Below are positions 35,517-44,768 of a stretch of 64,000 nt of DNA, piece by piece. The notes under the pieces are model-generated. The model was given only the letters and a program-made list of their open reading frames with translations. It searched no databases and was not told where the DNA came from. Position 1 is the first letter of the stretch. Each line of letters starts with the position of its first letter. The position numbers were made by a program, and so were the translations under genes. The DNA is from Pseudomonadota bacterium (GTDB taxonomy: Bacteria; Pseudomonadota; Gammaproteobacteria; Burkholderiales; Burkholderiaceae_E), in assembly GCA_963204785.1 (NCBI GenBank), contig CAUJHG010000007.1:1-64000 (forward strand), in the 5' to 3' direction.

Positions 35517-36893
35517 TCAGTGCGCGGGCTGCGGCCGGGCAGCGAGCGCGTCCAGCAGCCGCTGGTGAATGCCTCCGAAGCCGCCGTTGCTCATCACGAG
35601 CACCCGGTCGCCGGGGCGCGCGCTGGCGACGATCGCCTCGACCAGTGCATCGATGCCGTCACGCACCGTGGCGCGCGCACCGAGCGGCTCCAGCGCCTGC
35701 GCGACGTCCCAGTCGATTCCGCCCGCGTGACAGAAGACCAGGTCGGCGCCCTGGAGGCTTTGCGCGAGCCGCGACTTCATCGTGCCCAGCTTCATCGTGT
35801 TCGAGCGCGGTTCGAGCACGGCAAGCACGCGCTCGCCCGGCGCCAGGCGCGCGCGCAGCCCGGCAATCGTGGAAGCGATGGCGGTCGGGTGGTGGGCGAA
35901 ATCGTCGATCACGGTGACTGCGCCGACGCTTCCGCGCACCTGCATCCGGCGTGCGACGCCCGCGAAGCGCGCAAACGAAGCCAGCGCTTCACCGGGCGGC
36001 ACGCCGACCTCGACCGCCGCGGCGAGCGCGGCCAGCGCGTTCGAGCGGCTGTGTGCGCCGGAAAGCGGCAGGCGAGCCCTGCCGATGCGCTGCGCGCCCC
36101 GCCAGACCGTGAACTCGCTGGCCTCGGACGACTCCTGCACCTGGTCGGCATGCCAGCCCCCGGCCAGGTCGAAGGAGTCGCACCTGCTCCAGGCGCCGCG
36201 CGCCAGCACTCGCGCGAGCGCCTGGTCGGCACCGTTGACCACGAGCGTGCCCGTGCGCGGAACGATGCGCACGAGATGATGGAACTGGGTTTCGATCGCC
36301 GCGAGATCCGGGAAGATGTCTGCGTGATCGAATTCCAGGTTGTTCAGGACAGCCACCCGCGGACGGTAGTGGACGAACTTCGATCGTTTGTCGAAGAAGG
36401 CGGTGTCGTATTCATCGGCCTCGATCACGAACAGATCGCTGTCGCCGAGCCGCGCCGACACTCCGAAGTTGGCAGGCATGCCGCCGATCAGGAACCCGGG
36501 CCTGCGACCGGCCTCCTCGAGCAGCCAGGCGAGCATCGACGCGGTGGTGGTCTTGCCGTGGGTTCCCGCCACTGCCAGCACCCGACGCCCCTGCAGCACG
36601 TGCTCGGCCAGCCACTGCGGGCCCGAGGTGTAGGGCAGGCCCGCGTCTAGCACCGCCTCCATCAGCGGATTGCCGCGCGACACCACGTTGCCCACCACCC
36701 AGAGGTCGGGCGACAGCGCCAGCTGCCCGGGCTCGTAGCCCTCGATCAGGTCGATTCCCAGGGCGGCGAGCTGATCGCTCATCGGCGGGTAGACGTTGGC
36801 GTCGCAGCCAGTGACCCGGTGGCCAGCCTCCCGCGCGAGGGCGGCAACGCCACCCATGAAGGTGCCGCAGATGCCGAGGATGTGGATGTGCAT
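35517..36893 (-). CDS. mpl: UDP-N-acetylmuramate:L-alanyl-gamma-D-glutamyl-meso-diaminopimelate ligase
   Basis: The 458-residue Mur ligase starts MHIHILGICGTFMGGVAALA and has the ATP loop VAGTHGKTTTASML, EADEYDTAFFDKRSKF, NLEFDHADIF and VIDDFAHHPTAI. These mark Mpl, which reattaches recycled tripeptide to UDP-MurNAc. I chose ATG 36893; the upstream frame to 36995 has no Mpl homology. Together with AmpD (46 kb) and MltA (14 kb) it completes much of the cell-wall recycling route in this window. Confidence 0.95.
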   Translation of the reverse strand: MHIHILGICGTFMGGVAALAREAGHRVTGCDANVYPPMSDQLAALGIDLIEGYEPGQLALSPDLWVVGNVVSRGNPLMEAVLDAGLPYTSGPQWLAEHVLQGRRVLAVAGTHGKTTTASMLAWLLEEAGRRPGFLIGGMPANFGVSARLGDSDLFVIEADEYDTAFFDKRSKFVHYRPRVAVLNNLEFDHADIFPDLAAIETQFHHLVRIVPRTGTLVVNGADQALARVLARGAWSRCDSFDLAGGWHADQVQESSEASEFTVWRGAQRIGRARLPLSGAHSRSNALAALAAAVEVGVPPGEALASFARFAGVARRMQVRGSVGAVTVIDDFAHHPTAIASTIAGLRARLAPGERVLAVLEPRSNTMKLGTMKSRLAQSLQGADLVFCHAGGIDWDVAQALEPLGARATVRDGIDALVEAIVASARPGDRVLVMSNGGFGGIHQRLLDALAARPQPAH

Positions 36894-36979
36894 CGGGTCT
36901 TTCGCGCCGGCGCGTGGACCGCGCCCGAAGCCGGCGATTCTACCGCAGGGCAACATGCCGACGCTCACCGGGCATCCGG

Positions 36980-36985
36980 TAGACT
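36980..36985 (+). promoter_or_regulatory. TAGACT -10-like hexamer close to the start of the 196-residue gene
   Basis: TAGACT is followed by GCGCGCCC and the ATG at 36994. A start 6-7 bases downstream would leave only one or two untranslated bases. No Shine-Dalgarno is visible before this ATG. Confidence 0.4.
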
Positions 36986-36993
36986 GCGCGCCC

Positions 36994-37584
36994 ATGAATT
37001 CGGGAAACGAGGGCCTGCGCCGCGAGATCGCGGCGACCGCGGCAAGGATGATCGCCGATGGCGGTCTGGACTACGGCAGCGCGAGGTCGAAGGCCGCGCT
37101 GGCGGTCTGCGGCACGCGCACGCCCAGGGGCGCGATGCCCGACAACGACGACATCGACGAAGCGCTGCGTGAGCACCTCGGACTGTTCGACGCCGACCAT
37201 CAGGCGCGCGTCGATCGGATGCGTGCGGTCGCCGCCGATCTGATGGCCCGCCTGGAGGGGTTCCACCCGCTGGTCACCGGCAGTGTCTGGAAGGGCATCG
37301 TCACCGAGCATGCTCCGATCCACCTCCAGCTGTTCCACGACAACGGCAAGGAAGTGCACTACTGGCTGCTCGACCAGGGGATCGGCTACGAGTCCGCGAC
37401 GATCCCGCACTTCCGCAGCCAGGGCGAGGTCGAAGTGCTCGGCCTGACCTGGCGCGGAGAGCCGGTGATGCTCTCGCTCTACCGCAGCGACGACCTGCGC
37501 GGAGCGCTGCGCGCGCCGGCCGGCGGCGAGACGCCCCGCGGCGACCGGGCAGCCCTGCTCGCCAGGATGGAGGAGTCGCAATGA
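36994..37584 (+). CDS. Conserved hypothetical protein with nucleotidyltransferase-like segment
   Basis: The 196-residue protein begins REIAATAARMIADGGLDYGSARSKAA, a helical segment with polar character. It contains FHPLVTGSVWKGIVTEHAPIHLQLFHDNGKEVHYWLLD, which resembles the TGS...(x)...acidic layout of minimal nucleotidyltransferases but lacks a clear GS-D-D triad. Its stop overlaps the tlpA start (ATGA), so it is translationally coupled to a thiol oxidoreductase. Burkholderiales carry similar genes at this place; function is unknown. Confidence 0.8.
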   Translation: MNSGNEGLRREIAATAARMIADGGLDYGSARSKAALAVCGTRTPRGAMPDNDDIDEALREHLGLFDADHQARVDRMRAVAADLMARLEGFHPLVTGSVWKGIVTEHAPIHLQLFHDNGKEVHYWLLDQGIGYESATIPHFRSQGEVEVLGLTWRGEPVMLSLYRSDDLRGALRAPAGGETPRGDRAALLARMEESQ

Positions 37585-38126
37585 ACCATCGTCGCCGCGC
37601 CACACTGTACGGAGCCGTTGCTGCCGGATTCGCCGCGCTCGGCGGCTGGTTCGCCTGGCAGCGCTACGCGCCGCAGCCGGTGTCCGGGACGGTCGCGCAA
37701 CTGCTGTACGGGCAGGCGCTTCCCGATGCCAGGGGCAAGACCTACGAGCTCGGCTCCCTGCGCGGCAAGACCGTGGTGCTCAACTTCTGGGCGACCTGGT
37801 GCCCACCCTGCATCGAGGAGATGCCCGAACTCGCCGGCCTGCACCGCGAGATCGTCGCGCGAAATGCGCTCGTACTGGGCATCGGCATCGATACGGCGGC
37901 CAACGTCAGGGCATTTGCCGAGAAAGGCGAATATCCCTACCCACTGCTGGTTGCCGGACTCGGCGGAACCGAACTCGCGCGCCAGCTCGGGAATCAGAGC
38001 GGGGCCTTGCCGTATACTGTCGTGATCGATTCCGAAGGGCGCGTGATCGAGCGAAAACTCGGCAGAATAAAGCTCGAACAGCTCCGGGCGACCGTTCTCG
38101 CAGTCCTTGCCAGAACTGGCGCCTGA
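37581..38126 (+). CDS. TlpA-family thiol:disulfide oxidoreductase
   Basis: The 181-residue protein has an N-terminal signal anchor (LYGAVAAGFAALGGWFAW) and a thioredoxin-like domain with NFWATWCPPCIEEMPEL (active cysteines C74 and C77). Other conserved parts are VLGIGIDTAANVRAFAEK and the cis-Pro segment ALPYTVVIDSEGRV. It is membrane-tethered in the periplasm and probably reduces cytochrome c or other thiols. It overlaps the preceding gene by 4 bases. Confidence 0.92.
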   Translation: MNHRRRATLYGAVAAGFAALGGWFAWQRYAPQPVSGTVAQLLYGQALPDARGKTYELGSLRGKTVVLNFWATWCPPCIEEMPELAGLHREIVARNALVLGIGIDTAANVRAFAEKGEYPYPLLVAGLGGTELARQLGNQSGALPYTVVIDSEGRVIERKLGRIKLEQLRATVLAVLARTGA

Positions 38127-38313
38127 AGCATGCCCGCTGCCATCATCGCCGGGCCCATCGATCGAAGGGTCGATTCCGGCCGCAGGCAGCCAGGGACGCG
38201 CACCGGAACGATCGCGATTCCTCTGGACAAAATCTCCGATACGCCGTCAAAATCCGGCGATCTTTCGCCAATTCCCGTGAATTGACGAAAACACTGACCC
38301 ACCGGATGAACCG

Positions 38314-38757
38314 ATGCTGATCTGGGTGATCCACGGCCCGAACCTCAACCTGCTCGGCAGTCGCGAGCCGGCGATCTACGGCGCGACGACGCTTGCCGAC
38401 ATCGATCGTGAACTGCAGGCCATCGGCCAGGCTGCAGGAGTGCAGGTCGAGTGTTTCCAGTCGAACCACGAGGGCGCGCTGGTCGACCGGATCCAGAGCG
38501 CGCCGACCGCTGGTGTCGGCTTCATCGTCATCAATCCCGCGGCGTACACGCACACCAGCGTCGCGATCCGCGACGCGCTCGCGGCGGTCGAGGTGCCCTT
38601 CATCGAGGTGCACCTGTCGAATGTGCACAGACGAGAGCCCTTTCGCCACCGTTCCTTCCTGTCGGACCTGGCGACGGGCGTCATCGCCGGGCTCGGCGCG
38701 AGCGGCTACCGTTTCGCGCTGCAGCACGGCATCGAAACCCTCAAGCGGCAGGCCTGA
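38314..38757 (+). CDS. aroQ: Type II 3-dehydroquinate dehydratase
   Basis: The 147-residue protein has [20 protein letters not shown] with the catalytic tyrosine, [30 protein letters not shown] with the catalytic histidine, and [20 protein letters not shown]. It dehydrates 3-dehydroquinate in the shikimate pathway. It precedes accB by 21 bases, the standard aroQ-accB-accC order. The 187-bp gap before it contains TTGACG and a small CAATTC/GAATTG hairpin but no clear promoter. Confidence 0.96.
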   Translation: MLIWVIHGPNLNLLGSREPAIYGATTLADIDRELQAIGQAAGVQVECFQSNHEGALVDRIQSAPTAGVGFIVINPAAYTHTSVAIRDALAAVEVPFIEVHLSNVHRREPFRHRSFLSDLATGVIAGLGASGYRFALQHGIETLKRQA

Positions 38758-38778
38758 CCGGCCTGCGGAGCAACCCCG

Positions 38779-39252
38779 ATGGATCTACGCAAACTCAAGA
38801 CCCTGATCGACCTGGTCTCGGAATCCGGGATCTCCGAACTCGAGATCACCGAAGGCGACGGCAAGGTCCGGATCGTCAAGAATCCGCCGCCCGTGCTTGC
38901 ACCGGCGCCGATGCAGGCGGCAGTCGCTGCGCCGGTCGCCGCCCCGCCAGCCGCGGCCGCGCCCGCGGCGACCGTCGCCCCGGCCGCGGCTGCCGAGGCA
39001 GCAGCCGCGCTGCCCGCCGGCCACATCGTCAAGTCGCCGATGGTCGGCACCTTCTACCGCGCGCCGCAGCCGGGTGCCGAGCCGTTCACCAAGGTCGGCG
39101 CCACGGTGAAGGTCGGCGACACCGTCTGCCTGATCGAGGCGATGAAGCTGCTCAACGAGATCGAGGCGGACAAGGCCGGCGTGATCAAGGCCATCCTCGT
39201 GGAGAACGGCCAGCCGGTGGAGTACGGCCAACCGCTCTTCGTCATCGAGTGA
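38779..39252 (+). CDS. accB: Acetyl-CoA carboxylase biotin carboxyl carrier protein
   Basis: The 157-residue protein has an N-terminal segment ([23 protein letters not shown]), an Ala/Pro-rich hinge (about 38-80), and a biotinyl domain with [12 protein letters not shown] and the biotin site EAMKLLNE (lysine 123). It carries carboxybiotin between AccC and the carboxyltransferase. It is 16 bases upstream of accC. Confidence 0.97.
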   Translation: MDLRKLKTLIDLVSESGISELEITEGDGKVRIVKNPPPVLAPAPMQAAVAAPVAAPPAAAAPAATVAPAAAAEAAAALPAGHIVKSPMVGTFYRAPQPGAEPFTKVGATVKVGDTVCLIEAMKLLNEIEADKAGVIKAILVENGQPVEYGQPLFVIE

Positions 39253-39268
39253 TCGGGGCGATCCGCCG

Positions 39269-40639
39269 ATGTTCGAGAAGATCCTCATTGCCAACCGCGG
39301 CGAGATCGCGCTGCGGATCCAGCGTGCCTGCCGTGAACTCGGCATCAAGACCGTGGTGGTGCACTCGGAGGCCGACACCGAGGCCAAGTACGTGAAGCTC
39401 GCCGACGAGTCGGTCTGCATCGGTCCGGCAGCCTCGCGCGAGAGCTACCTGAACATCCCGGCGATCATCAGCGCTGCCGAGGTCACCGATGCCGAGGCGA
39501 TCCACCCGGGATACGGCTTCCTTTCCGAGAACGCCGACTTCGCCGAACGGGTCGAGAAGAGCGGCTTCGTGTTCATCGGTCCGCGCCCGGATTCGATCCG
39601 CCTGATGGGTGACAAGGTCTCGGCCAAGGACACGATGAAGAAGGCCGGAGTGCCGGTTGTCCCGGGCTCGGAAGGCGCGCTTCCCGAGGATCCGAAGGAG
39701 ATCGTGCGCATCGCACGCTCGATCGGCTATCCGGTGATCGTCAAGGCCGCCGGTGGTGGTGGTGGCCGCGGGATGCGCGTCGTGCACACCGAGGCGGCGC
39801 TGCTCAACGCGGTGACGATGACCCGTAGCGAGGCCGGCGCCGCGTTCGGCAATCCCTCGGTGTACATGGAGAAGTTCCTGGAGAACCCGCGGCACATCGA
39901 GATCCAGGTGCTTGCCGACGAGTTCCGCAACGCGATCCACCTCGGCGAACGCGACTGCTCGATGCAGCGCCGGCACCAGAAGATCATCGAGGAGGCGCCC
40001 GCACCGGGGATTGCGCGCCGTCTGATCGACCGCATCGGCACCCGCTGCGCCGACGCCTGCCGCAAGATCGGCTACCGGGGCGCTGGCACCTTCGAATTCC
40101 TGTACGAGAACGGCGAGTTCTACTTCATCGAGATGAACACCCGGGTGCAGGTCGAGCACCCGGTCACCGAACTGATCACCGGGATCGACATCGTCCGGCA
40201 GCAGATCCGGATCGCGGCCGGCGAGCGGCTTGGCATCCGCCAGCGCGACGTAGAGTTCGAGGGCCATGCGATCGAATGCCGGATCAACGCCGAGCACCCC
40301 TATCGCTTCACCCCCTCCCCCGGCCGCATCACCGCCTGGGAACCACCCGGGGGACCGGGAATCCGGGTGGATTCCCACGTCTACACGAACTACTTCGTCC
40401 CGCCCAACTACGACTCGATGATCGGCAAGGTGCTCGCCTACGGCGAGACCCGCGAGCACGCGCTCAGCCGGATGCGGATCGCGCTCTCGGAGATGGCGGT
40501 GGAAGGAGTCCTCACCAACATCCCCCTGCACCGGGAGTTGCTGAGCGACGCGGGCTTCGTCACCGGCGGCACGTCGATCCACTATCTCGAGCATCGGCTT
40601 GCCCAGCGCAAGGGCGCGGGCGCCAGCCCCACGCCGTAG
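39269..40639 (+). CDS. accC: Acetyl-CoA carboxylase biotin carboxylase subunit
   Basis: The 456-residue ATP-grasp enzyme has [67 protein letters not shown] and [16 protein letters not shown]. It carboxylates the biotin on AccB as the first step of malonyl-CoA synthesis. It follows accB and precedes prmA in one transcription unit. Confidence 0.98.
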   Translation: MFEKILIANRGEIALRIQRACRELGIKTVVVHSEADTEAKYVKLADESVCIGPAASRESYLNIPAIISAAEVTDAEAIHPGYGFLSENADFAERVEKSGFVFIGPRPDSIRLMGDKVSAKDTMKKAGVPVVPGSEGALPEDPKEIVRIARSIGYPVIVKAAGGGGGRGMRVVHTEAALLNAVTMTRSEAGAAFGNPSVYMEKFLENPRHIEIQVLADEFRNAIHLGERDCSMQRRHQKIIEEAPAPGIARRLIDRIGTRCADACRKIGYRGAGTFEFLYENGEFYFIEMNTRVQVEHPVTELITGIDIVRQQIRIAAGERLGIRQRDVEFEGHAIECRINAEHPYRFTPSPGRITAWEPPGGPGIRVDSHVYTNYFVPPNYDSMIGKVLAYGETREHALSRMRIALSEMAVEGVLTNIPLHRELLSDAGFVTGGTSIHYLEHRLAQRKGAGASPTP

Positions 40640-40652
40640 CCGGGACTGCGTC

Positions 40653-41564
40653 GTGGCACTGCGCGAACTCGTCTTCCTCGTCGGCGCCGACGAGGTCGAG
40701 CGCTGGTCCGATGCCCTGCTCGAGGCGGGAGCGCTGTCGGTGCAGGCGGAGGACGCCGACGCCGACTCGCCGGATGAGCAGGCGCTGTACGGTGAACCCG
40801 GAATCCCCGCGGTGCGTGCGGGCTGGCAGCGCACCCGCCTGTCCGCGCTGCTCGACGAGGACACGGACCCGGCCGCGGTCCTGGCAGCGGCCGCGGACGC
40901 GGCAGGGCTCGCAGCGCCCGGGCAGTGGGAACTGCTCGAACTCGCCGAGCGCGACTGGGTCGGCGCCTCGCAGGCCCAGTTCACCCCGATTCCCGTCGGG
41001 GACCGCCTGATGATCACTCCGTCCTGGCACGCGGACGCGGTCGCCGCAGACCCTGCCGCTGCCGGGCGCATCGCCATCATCCTCGACCCCGGGCTGGCCT
41101 TCGGCACCGGCAGCCACCCCACCACGCACATGTGCCTCGAGTGGCTGGCCGAGAACCTGCGGCCGGGCGAGCGCGTGATCGACTACGGCTGCGGCTCGGG
41201 AATCCTGGCGATCGCTGCAGCCCGGCTCGGCGCGGGCGCCGTGGTCGGCGTCGACATCGACCCGCAGGCCGTCGCCAGCACCCGGGCGAACGCGGCGAAC
41301 AATCAGGTCCTCGTCGAGGCCAGGCTGAGCACCGAGGCCGCGCCGCCGCCGGCACAGGTCGTGGTCGCCAACATCCTCTCGAACCCGCTGAAGGTGCTCG
41401 CCCCGCTGCTGTCCGCGCTGGTCGTCCCCGGCGGGCGACTGGTGCTCGCGGGCCTGCTCGACCGTCAGGCGCAGGAGGTCAGCGCAGCCTACCCGTCGAT
41501 CGATCTGCGGGTCTACGCACAACGCGAGGGCTGGGCTTGCCTGGCCGGCGCGAAGCGGCCATGA
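40653..41564 (+). CDS. prmA: Ribosomal protein L11 methyltransferase
   Basis: The 303-residue protein starts at GTG 40653 (then [19 protein letters not shown]), the family N-terminus. It has the SAM site [45 protein letters not shown] and the substrate motif [17 protein letters not shown]. PrmA trimethylates L11. The linkage accC-prmA-DUF3426 is conserved in betaproteobacteria. Confidence 0.95.
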   Translation: MALRELVFLVGADEVERWSDALLEAGALSVQAEDADADSPDEQALYGEPGIPAVRAGWQRTRLSALLDEDTDPAAVLAAAADAAGLAAPGQWELLELAERDWVGASQAQFTPIPVGDRLMITPSWHADAVAADPAAAGRIAIILDPGLAFGTGSHPTTHMCLEWLAENLRPGERVIDYGCGSGILAIAAARLGAGAVVGVDIDPQAVASTRANAANNQVLVEARLSTEAAPPPAQVVVANILSNPLKVLAPLLSALVVPGGRLVLAGLLDRQAQEVSAAYPSIDLRVYAQREGWACLAGAKRP

Positions 41565-41574
41565 TCGGCAGCCG

Positions 41575-42675
41575 ATGGCCCTTGCGACGACCTGCCCGCA
41601 GTGCAAGACCAGCTTCAGGGTGGTGCCCGACCAGCTGAAGCTGCGACGCGGGCTGGTGCGCTGCGGCGTCTGCCGCAACGTCTTCTCGGGGATCGATTCG
41701 CTGCGCTATGTCGAAGAGATCCAGCGACTGGCCTCGCCCGAGCCGATCGAGCCCGAGCCGATCGAGCCCGAGCCGGTCGAGCCCGAGCCGATCGAGCCCG
41801 AGCCGATCGAGCCCGAGCCGATCGAGCCCGAGCCGGTCGAACCCGAGCCGGTCGAACCCGAGCCGGTCGAACCCGAGCCGGTCGAACCCGAGCCGGTCGA
41901 ACCCGAGCCGGTCGAACCCGAGCCGGTCGAGCCTGAGCCGGTCGAGCCTGAGCCGGTCGAGCCTGAGCCGGTCGAGCCTGAGCCGGTCGAGCCCGAGCCG
42001 GTCGAGCCCGAGCCGGTCGAGCCCGAGCCGGTCGAGCCACCTGGCCAAGGACGTGCCGCCGCCTGGACTGCCCAGGATCGCTTCGCGACGACTGACGCCC
42101 GCGCCATGCCGGCGACGCTGCCCGCCAGCGAGGATGCCGACGAAGAGGACGCCGTCGATTTCTTCGCGCCGAACCGTCGTGCCCGGGGTTTCGCGAGCCG
42201 TGGCGCGGCCTTCGCCTCGGTCGTGGCGGTCGCGCTGAGCGCGCTGCTCGTGCTGCAGCTGACCATAGGCGCACGCGACTGGCTGGCCTCCCGCGTTCCG
42301 CTGCTGGCTCCCGTGCTGTCGACGTTCCTGTCGCCCTTGGGTCTGCGCGTCCAACCGCCGCGGGAACCTGGCGCGCTGACCATCGAATCCTTCGAGCTGC
42401 AGCCTTCGAGGGATCCCTCGCTGTTCGCGCTCAGCGCCCTGCTGCGCAACCGAACCGGCCACGTGGTCCAGTGGCCCGCCCTCGAACTGTCGCTGCTCGA
42501 CGGGGCCGGGGAGGTGGTGGTTCGCAAGGTCCTCGTTCCTGCCGACTACCTCGCCGACGCGCCCGAGGCACTGCGCGAAGGCGTGCGCGGCCGCGCCGAG
42601 GTGCCGCTGCACGCCGCGATCGAAGTGCGCGAGACCGCTCCGATCGGCTATCGGGTCCGCATCGTCGGGCCTTGA
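41575..42675 (+). CDS. Zinc-ribbon DUF3426 membrane protein with (EPxEP)20 repeat
   Basis: The 366-residue protein begins with an MJ0042-type zinc ribbon ([33 protein letters not shown]; two CxxC pairs). Residues 56-155 are twenty copies of EPVEP or EPIEP. One membrane span follows ([21 protein letters not shown]), then a DUF3426 domain at about 255-366 ([38 protein letters not shown]). The ribbon is cytoplasmic and the DUF3426 part periplasmic by topology. The repeat would make a stiff acidic spacer. It lies 10 bases after prmA. Confidence 0.88.
   Translation: MALATTCPQCKTSFRVVPDQLKLRRGLVRCGVCRNVFSGIDSLRYVEEIQRLASPEPIEPEPIEPEPVEPEPIEPEPIEPEPIEPEPVEPEPVEPEPVEPEPVEPEPVEPEPVEPEPVEPEPVEPEPVEPEPVEPEPVEPEPVEPEPVEPEPVEPPGQGRAAAWTAQDRFATTDARAMPATLPASEDADEEDAVDFFAPNRRARGFASRGAAFASVVAVALSALLVLQLTIGARDWLASRVPLLAPVLSTFLSPLGLRVQPPREPGALTIESFELQPSRDPSLFALSALLRNRTGHVVQWPALELSLLDGAGEVVVRKVLVPADYLADAPEALREGVRGRAEVPLHAAIEVRETAPIGYRVRIVGP
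41740..42039 (+). repeat. Twenty tandem 15-bp repeats encoding EPxEP
   Basis: The unit is GAG CCG (A/G)TC GA(G/A) CC(C/T), repeated 20 times without interruption or frame change. Units cluster by variant: ATC forms at the start, a GAA block in the middle, a CCT block after it, then GTC-GAG-CCC forms. This clustering is what local unit duplication produces. Copy number is likely to vary between strains. Confidence 0.95.
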
Positions 42676-42724
42676 CCGCTCGGGCGCAACCGCATTCATC
42701 CATTCGAAGCCACGGGAAACATCG

Positions 42725-43666
42725 ATGACCCATCGCGTACTGATCAGCGGCTCGGTGGCCTACGACACCATCATGGTGTTCGACGGTCACTTCAAGGATC
42801 AGATCCTCCCCGACCGGGTGCACATGCTGAACGTGTCCTTCCTGACGCCGCGGCTGAAGCGGGAGTTCGGAGGATGCGCAGCCAACATCGCCTACAACCT
42901 GAAGGGAATCGGCGGCACGCCCGTGGTGCTGGCCGCAGTGGGCCGGGACGCGAGCGACTACCTCGCCCGCCTGGAGTCGCTGGGAATCGACACCGCGCAC
43001 GTACGACCGCTGCAGGAGCACTACACCGCGCAGGCCTTCATCACCACCGACCTCTCCGACAACCAGATCACTGCCTTCCATCCCGGCGCGATGGCGGCAG
43101 CCCACGCGGTCAGCGCACACAGCGCAATGCCGGCGGCGTTCGCGATCGTCGCGCCCAACGGCAAGGAGGCGATGCTCGCGCACGCGCGACAGTTCCGCGA
43201 CGCAGGCGTGCCCTTCGTCTTCGACCCGGGGCAGGGCCTGCCGATGTTCGACGGTGCCGAACTGCGCAGCCTGGTCGAAAGCGCCACCGCCGTAGCGGTG
43301 AACGACTACGAGGCCGGGATGCTGTCCGAGCGTACCGGATGGAGCGAGGCGCAGATCGCCTCGCGTGTCCGTGCGCTGGTGGTGACGCTGGGCGCCGACG
43401 GCTCGCAGGTGTGGGTCGATGGTCGCTGCACCAGGATCCCGGCCTGCGCCGTCCAGGCGACGGTCGATCCGACCGGTTGCGGTGACGCCTTCCGGGGCGG
43501 CCTGCTGTACGGCCTCTCGCATGGCTGGGACTGGGTGCGCTCGGCACGGCTGGGCAGCGTCATGGGCGCGATCAAGATGGAGCACCAGGGTGCGCAGAAC
43601 CACCCGCTGGATCGGGCCACGGTGGCACAGCGGCATGCGCAGGCTTACGGAGACCTGCCGTGGTAG
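42725..43666 (+). CDS. PfkB-family carbohydrate/nucleoside kinase (adenosine kinase-like)
   Basis: The 313-residue protein has SGSVAYDTIMVFDGHFKD, FGGCAANIAYNLKGIGG (PfkB signature 1 region), and ATVDPTGCGDAFRGGLLYGL with the GCGD anion-hole/catalytic aspartate. The start and overall form match the adenosine-kinase-like carbohydrate kinases found after DUF3426 genes in Burkholderiales. The sugar or nucleoside is not certain. Confidence 0.9.
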   Translation: MTHRVLISGSVAYDTIMVFDGHFKDQILPDRVHMLNVSFLTPRLKREFGGCAANIAYNLKGIGGTPVVLAAVGRDASDYLARLESLGIDTAHVRPLQEHYTAQAFITTDLSDNQITAFHPGAMAAAHAVSAHSAMPAAFAIVAPNGKEAMLAHARQFRDAGVPFVFDPGQGLPMFDGAELRSLVESATAVAVNDYEAGMLSERTGWSEAQIASRVRALVVTLGADGSQVWVDGRCTRIPACAVQATVDPTGCGDAFRGGLLYGLSHGWDWVRSARLGSVMGAIKMEHQGAQNHPLDRATVAQRHAQAYGDLPW

Positions 43667-43727
43667 GAAGGGAATCCGGCCTGCATCGCCGCGCCTGAAC
43701 CCGCGCGGCCCGACGAACCCACTGCCG

Positions 43728-44096
43728 TCAGGGCCCGTCGGGGCCCCGTCCCGCCGCTGCGCCCTGCCCTTCCAGCAGGCGAGCCTCGATCTGCGCAGCC
43801 GCAAGCGCGCAATCGACGTGCAGGCGCTTGATCCGGCTGGTCTCCCCGGAGACCAGGCTCACCTCGCGCAACCTCGTGCCGAGCCGCTGCGCGACCCATC
43901 GCACCAGGGCTTCGTTGGCCTTGCCTTCGACCGGCGGTGCCGCCAGCCGCAGGCGCAAGCGCCCTTCGGCGACTCCCTGGACCTCGGTGCGACGGGCTCC
44001 CGGCTGAACCCGCAGCGCGAGCAGCCAGCCGCCGGTCGGGGCAGGCGTGAGCCAGTGGCAGCCGGCCGCGCCGGCGCGGTCATCCTGCTGCGACAA
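43728..44096 (-). CDS. DUF167/YggU family protein
   Basis: The 122-residue protein contains the DUF167 core: LALRVQPGARRTEVQGVAEGRLRLRLAAPPVEGKANEALVRWVAQRLG, with VSLVSGETSRIKRL. Family members are about 95 residues; the extra 20 N-terminal and 15 C-terminal residues are low complexity. Its start overlaps the yggT end by 17 bases, so the two are coupled. Function is unknown. Confidence 0.92.
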   Translation of the reverse strand: MSQQDDRAGAAGCHWLTPAPTGGWLLALRVQPGARRTEVQGVAEGRLRLRLAAPPVEGKANEALVRWVAQRLGTRLREVSLVSGETSRIKRLHVDCALAAAQIEARLLEGQGAAAGRGPDGP

Positions 44097-44637
44097 GCGA
44101 GAAGAACAGCGACTCGAACAGCGTCAGGAGCACCTGCGCGATGACGATCAGGATCAGCGGGGAGAGATCCACTCCACCGATCAGCGGCACCACGCGCCGC
44201 AGGGGCTCGAGAAAGGGGCGGGTGAGCAGATCGATGGTCGGCGCCACAGGCGCATGCGGATTCACCCAGGACAGCACTGCCTGCAGCAGCACCAGCCCCA
44301 TCACGAGGTAGATCGTCCACTTGACGAGCCAGAACACCGCAAGCGGAATGATCGCCGCGTACATCGGCTCGGCACCGCGCGCGAAGAGAACTGCCCAGAC
44401 CAGACCGAGCGCCAGCGCAACGAGCAGCGCGGCAGCGAGGCTGGCCCAGTCGTTGCCACGCGAGGCAGGCAGCACCTTGCGCAAGGGACGCACCAGCCAG
44501 TCGGTGATCGCGAAGACGAACTGGCTGACGGGATTGCGCGGCGGCAACTGGAAGCGCATCGCTGCGGCACGCAGGACGCAGGCAGTGGCCAGCAGACTGC
44601 CGAGGGTTTCGATCAGGAACCAGAGTGCACGGGACAT
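44080..44637 (-). CDS. YggT family membrane protein
   Basis: The 185-residue protein has two YggT repeats. Each has two spans with a conserved amphipathic link: NPVSQFVFAITDWLVRPLRKVLP in the first, and PTIDLLTRPFLEPLRRVVPLIGGVDLSPLILIVIAQVLL in the second. I chose ATG 44637 (MSRALWFLIETLGSLL); the frame continues upstream to 44694 but without family support. YggT proteins are linked to osmotic or ion stress. It precedes and overlaps yggU. Confidence 0.92.
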   Translation of the reverse strand: MSRALWFLIETLGSLLATACVLRAAAMRFQLPPRNPVSQFVFAITDWLVRPLRKVLPASRGNDWASLAAALLVALALGLVWAVLFARGAEPMYAAIIPLAVFWLVKWTIYLVMGLVLLQAVLSWVNPHAPVAPTIDLLTRPFLEPLRRVVPLIGGVDLSPLILIVIAQVLLTLFESLFFSLVAAG

Positions 44638-44768
44638 GCTGCTTGCCGGCGGCGGCGGCCCGGCGTTCGAAGAGTGCGCGCGATTGTCGCACAAACCCGC
44701 ACCGCAGGAGGCCGGCGCGGGTGCCGGCGCACATCAGTGGCCGCCCGCGAGCGGCCACGCGCAGGGCT

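Noticed and set aside
30311-35917. 1868-codon open frame on the plus strand
   Set aside because: It runs antisense through aroE, tonB, rnb, fabG and mpl, all with clear motifs on the minus strand. High GC makes long spurious antisense frames; it has no recognisable protein.
41740-42039. Tandem repeats considered as a CRISPR array
   Set aside because: Unit is 15 bp, contiguous, in frame and without spacers; no cas genes are present.
41479-42699. Minus-strand frame with [10 protein letters not shown] repeats
   Set aside because: Complement of the EPxEP tract; no domain outside the repeat and the plus-strand gene is certain.
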